Part shown: positions 59,174-64,000 of the stretch, one piece after another
Layout of the letters: every line of letters starts with the position of its first letter
How positions within the stretch are numbered: position 1 is the first letter of the stretch
Assembly: GCF_010183535.1 (NCBI RefSeq)
Contig: NC_071329.1
Coordinates: 496,001 to 560,000 of the forward strand
Direction of reading: 5' to 3'
DNA: 64,000 nucleotides
From: Caenorhabditis remanei
Taxonomy: Eukaryota; Nematoda; Chromadorea; Rhabditida; Rhabditidae
Translations under genes and position numbers: made by a program
Notes under the pieces: model-generated
Database searches by the model: none
Seen by the model: the letters and a program-made list of their open reading frames with translations, nothing else
Told to the model about the DNA's origin: nothing

Positions 59174-62100
59174 TTGGAAAATAATGAAGAAATGATAAGA
59201 AAGGAAACGGATTGGATAAGAAATGATAAGAAGGTATTGAATAACAAACGGGATTTTCAAGAATTTAGAGATGATGACGAGGGAGACCACGAGAATCTGG
59301 ATTTTTAAATGAAACGGTAGGGAGGGAGAGGTGTAACAAAAAAACGGGAATACGATGTCGTTTTGAAAAAAAAAAGAGAACATTGGGAACAACAATGATA
59401 AGGATGATAATGGCTATAGGTCTACAGTTCCCGAGAATCTTCAAAATCAAAGAAACTAATTAAGCATAACTACTGGAGACTTATATGATTAGACGCATAT
59501 GTTCTATGGTTCTTACTGTAGGACTAGGTTTCCGAGGTCTGGTTTTCTTGGCCAGCAACTATTCCCTTAATATAAAAAAAAAGAAGTTTAAAGCATAATA
59601 TCTCGACTGGCTTTAAAGATACATAATTTTTCAACTGATGAAATGTTCTATAAGTATTGAACTACAATTTGCCAATTGATAATTTTTTGATATCTATATT
59701 GGAAACCGACACCTCTTTTACAGGTTTTACGGGAAACCCCTAAATTTAATTTTATTTTATTTATTTATTGACTGGAAATATAAATCATAAAGATATACAA
59801 GAATTGTTTGCCCGGATGTCGGGACATTTGTAAATCCGTCACCGTACATCAGGTTGTCATCTGTTCTTATTTTTACCTAACTGTACTGTAACCCTGAAAC
59901 AATGGTATCGATATGAAAATTATCCTTTTATTCAGACTGAATAAAATTTTGAATTGTGCCCTAACATTCTTATTTTGATACGCCGCCCACATCGGTCACA
60001 AAAATGTTTGGTCAGCCTGACATCCCCATAGTCCGGGCAACACTTTTTCGACAGTTAGGACTTAAAGGAAGAGTATTTCCGTGTAGTCCCAATTTTCGGA
60101 ATTTTCGGGCACCGATCCCCTCTACAACTTCCCCATGCTCCTTATTTCAATATCACAAGCAATTCTTCTCAATTAACATCTCCTTCTTCTTGCCTCATTT
60201 TCTCAACATATGTGCATCATAAACTTCATCCATCTTTTCACTTTCCCCCCTTCTACGGGGAGGGGGGCAATTAAAATGACAAGGGGGGTCTAAGCCCCCT
60301 TGTCAAGAAGAAGAAGAACAAGCAACAATATGCTGCTCATGGATGAGTTTACGACCTTGTTGAAAGAGGAGAGGAAAATGAAATTGGTTTCTTCAGGAGG
60401 AAGAAGACGTAGTAGTAGTTGTAGACACATGTTCTTCCAATTGACTGCGTATACTGATGTAATGAGTCAAGAAGAGAAGTTGTTATGAGTTGTATTGACT
60501 TAATTATGACTTAATTAGGGGCGTAGAAAACGCAATATTAAAAAGTTAGGCTATCCGTCATGTTCTTGAGATCATTGAGGAAGAAGTTGATTGCCATACA
60601 AACCAAATTTTTGAAAATTTGTTATGTTTTTATGCGACCAAAGTTGGCGCGTTCTGAATTATTTCTGGTCATTTTCTACCGATTTTAAGAGATTTTGAAC
60701 TAATTTTGACCATTTTGGATAATTTTCAGCCAATTTTTGACGATTTTGAAGAAATCCGTTTTGTTTTAACTGATTTTGAAGCTAAATTCGTTTTTTTTAA
60801 TAATTTCCAGCTAATTAAAGCGCTTTTTGACCGATTTTCTATCATTTTCAGAAAAAAAGATTATATCAATCGAATTTTGGCTTATTCGGAATAAATAAAA
60901 CCAAAAATTTGATTTCAATCATTTTCAGCCAGTTTCAGACGATTTTGAATATTTTCTGAGCCGTTTTTGACCAGTTTTCATGGTCTTGTGAAATCTACAG
61001 TACCGTGCAGTAAGATATTCAATTTAGGCTTTTTTCTGTAAAGAATGACCAACTTAGAGAGGGTGTTACGGTATCACTGATTGTCAAACAAAGTAAATTA
61101 TGTATAAACCATACAAAACAAAGGAAGAGCTTCTTTTTTGTAGTTGACGACTTTTTTGTACGGACACTCCCTAAAGAGTTATGGTGGTTTTAATGGGCAC
61201 CACTATTTCCCCTAACTTGACACCTCGTTCTCCCTCATTCCTCAAATCCATTGCTTACTTAGCACATATTATACCCCTTTCCAATTTAATGTGATTGTTT
61301 CTCCCCCTGCCAATTTCCCATTATTTTCTCCGTTTCGAATTGGAATTGATTCCAATTCCAAAGAGAGGAGGAGACAAAACTAATATGTATACTCTTTCTT
61401 TTCTTGTTTTTCAGGAAAAGAAAAACAATGGCTTCCTACCGTAATCCCCCCTCACGTATGCAATTTAATTTGTTTTACAAAAAGAGAGTAAGCTTGAGTC
61501 ACATTCTCAAGATTAAAAACAATTGTTTTTCTTTGCCTTTCATTAGGTACCCCCTAGGTTTGTTACCGTAATCCACTGAAAAAAGTAAAAAGTAAAAAAG
61601 TAATTGTTTACGTACGAAGAATATGAGAACGGCTTGTTTTTTGGGAGGACAAACTGGTGGGCCTGTCAATCTGCCCGGATGTCCCATGCTGGAAATTTCG
61701 AGCTTCTCGATACAAAAGGTGACGTAAATAGCGGGAAATCGCTTAAAATCTTGAAATTGCAGATAAACACCTGGACATCTGTGCATTCTTCCCTGCAGAT
61801 TCTGAATCCAATTGAAAACCCCAAAAACGCGTTTAGTGGGCGCGGCTTAACCTCAAAAGCAAAAACTCAACACATTTGAAAAATCTCGAAATCGCAAATT
61901 TTTAAGGTCATTTTTCGTGGTCTTCTGGATCCGATGCCTCAACAATTATGGGCCCTTGGACACACAGAAATACGAAGCCAATTTTGAGAGTTCGGTGAGC
62001 TACAGACATCTGGGCGACAGGACACACATACAGACAAAAAGACGCCGAAAAATAATATCCGAAAACTCGTCCTAAAAGTCCTAAACAAGAGTCTTTGATT

Positions 62101-64000
62101 CTGACACCAAAAATATCTCAAACACCTTTTTCAGCATAATTAGTAAATTTTTATCAGAAAAAAACTAACTAAAACAAACAAGTTATGGCTTAGATACGCC
62201 ATTGCGTACAGGAGCTTTTGGAGCAAAAAGTCCAACTGCACTTTTTGAAAATTACAATTCAAAAGAGCGGATTTGGAACGATCGGGGTAGAAATTTATAG
62301 AGAGTTCTCAACGCATACGGAAAGTCGATTCCCTTGTCAATGTTTTGAGTCATCCGAATAGCTGGACACCCCTGACCCCCAACTATCTTGTTAACTCTAT
62401 CACCCTCTCTCTACAGTATACCGATTCGGCAAAAAGAAAACCGATTGACAAAAAAGTTTCTTGTTTATGATGTCCTCAAAAGGAACACCGCCGCGCCCGC
62501 CTCACGGTCAAAAACTGGTGGCAAACACAAGACAGTGCGGATGTTACAAAATGATGAGACTTGTTAACTGTTCCCCCTTTTCCTCTAAATCAATGGAGCC
62601 TTCACTAATCGTATTTCTTAATACGGGGCACACGGGCGGCGCCGACACGTCTGCAGTCAACCGTGCGGCGCTTTGATCTTTGCGGCACCACAGTGCCACA
62701 GGAGAGGGATTTGGCGCGCAGTGGAGGGGGGAGGTGTCCGTTTTGATGGACAGGACGGGCAAAAACGAAGGAAGGAGGGGGGAAACCGTTTTTGATTAAC
62801 TGGTCAGTGAAATGGATGGCATTGTGATGGTGTTGTGGTTGTGGTTTTTCTGGTTTTGTTGGTGGTGGTGGTGGCCTCCATTTTTAGGACCGTTTTTCTT
62901 CTTAGTGGACTTTTTGGGGTCCATTTTTAGGTATCTAAGTTTTAGAAGAGTTTTAAGTTAAGATTGAGAAATGTAGTTAGTTTTAGAAGGAACTGATACA
63001 CAGATGACTGATTAGATAACGGCTGAGCGGAATTCCGCCTCCTGCCATTCTAAAACCCGAATTTCGCTCAACTCTGATTTTGTTGGCTTAGATTTTCTTT
63101 CTTATTTAGATTTTACTCAATAATGATGACATGGTTTGTATCCCAAAAGCTACCGGCTGGACATGTTAACTGTGTAAATTTATCTAATTTTTTTCATTTT
63201 CGAAAACAACTAAACTTTCCGAATTTTATAGGTTAGGTAATTGTTCTCGAAAAACTGTTTTCATTGGTTAAAAATAATATTGACAAATCCAAGCATACAC
63301 ATTGTCAATCAAAAATTTAGATCGATGATTACTTTTAATTAAGACGAAACTACTCAATTTTCAAAAAAAAAAAAGAAATTTCTGAAGCCGCTCTACTCCC
63401 AATTATCATCACTGCGTAGTTATCCTTTTAGTAAGACTTATACGACATCCGGACAAACAGGAATTCCTGAATTTTCCGATTTAGATAACTGACAAAATGC
63501 ACTGCAGCACCTTCGAGCACACTATTAGCCAATTTGGAATTTCATGTGAGAAAGCTGAAAGTTTGAGAGCTCATACCTCGGCTCGCAGAGACATTTACCC
63601 GATTTTGACTGCAGAAATGGACTCAACTTAGTCGAAAGTACTTGTGACCATATTTTTTATCCCTTGTGAGAATGTAGCAGACACCTAGGCTCCTGTCATG
63701 CAGGATTTACAAAGATTTTCTAAGCCTTAGACCCCTTCTGACATCCGGACATCCCTACCCGATACCCTTCCCACTATACCTTTTTCTTCTCTCAATTAGC
63801 CTAATATATATGTAATAATCACCCCCTTCTTGAACCTTTTTTCGATCCCCCTCCCATCTGAAGGTATACGGTAGCAGTAGTATCATTCATTCCAAAACGT
63901 TTTATAATATTAGGTGAGAGACAGAGTAGTTATCTATTATTATAATAAAATTCCACATTCATTAAATGGTGCTGAGAAAGGGCGGTGGTGTACTTGAATT
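59174..64000. other. Long gene-free stretch at the window end
   Basis: No supported gene in 4.8 kb on either strand. Contents: low-complexity AATGATAAGAA near 59190-59240, a short perfect hairpin at 60278-60304, a family C repeat at 61025-61200, an ACACATACAGACAAAAAGAC simple repeat near 62020-62045, and G/T-rich sequence (GGTGGTGGTGGTGG) at 62820-62880. It is probably upstream or intronic DNA of a gene beyond the window and promoter DNA of the minus-strand secreted gene. Confidence 0.4.

Noticed and set aside
62461..62676. 71-codon frame with Pro/Cys content near the window end
   Set aside because: No start context, splice sites or similarity; base composition alone explains it.

Overview
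The window reads as nuclear DNA of a Caenorhabditis nematode, very probably C. elegans. It is AT-rich, introns are short with TTTTCAG acceptors and GTAAGT/GTGAGT donors, and small palindromic repeats are dense. It also holds a major sperm protein gene, nematode-type calpain and F-box paralogues, and the Argonaute-pathway helicase gene znfx-1. The znfx-1 and pqn-95-like pair suggests the ZK1067 neighbourhood of chromosome II; that placement is from memory, not from a search. Exon coordinates were assembled by hand from splice signals and reading-frame continuity; every model given has consistent intron phases.

Layout, left to right. 1-1593 (+): 3' part of an LRR plus helical-repeat gene, ZYG-11/ZER-1-like. 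2407-2841 (+): an MSP gene with one intron, inside an inverted repeat. 3724-4791: a TIR-bounded element. 5448-6277 (-): a small secreted-peptide gene with an amidation/dibasic site. 9079-18148: three calpain-like protease genes (one +, two -) with a tRNA-Arg(ACG) between the convergent pair. 18149-23625: repeats and regulatory-looking DNA only. 23626-25532 (+): a Cys/Gln/Asn-rich secreted protein (pqn-95-like) with telomere-like repeats in its first intron. 26880-27926 (+): a small single-pass membrane protein. 28151-32273 (-): a 383-residue, mostly disordered protein. 32706-47735 (-): znfx-1 in 15 exons, about 2,475 residues, with long palindromes in its introns. 49327-56880: a tandem duplication, each unit carrying one F-box/FBA gene (+). 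56973-59173 (-): an unrecognised secreted Cys-rich protein. 59174-64000: no gene seen.

The genes do not form one pathway. MSP acts in sperm. The F-box, ZYG-11-like and calpain genes are members of expanded nematode proteolysis families. znfx-1 works in germline small-RNA inheritance and may be co-transcribed with the 383-residue gene just downstream.

The most notable observations are: a candidate neuropeptide precursor; four long palindromes inside znfx-1 introns; complementary exon fusions among the three calpain paralogues, all of which lack the Trp that normally follows the catalytic Cys; in-frame micro-exon-like duplicates inside an intron; a palindrome whose two arms carry tRNA-type A and B boxes; and an F-box tandem duplication in which one copy keeps the empty site of a palindromic insertion found in the other.
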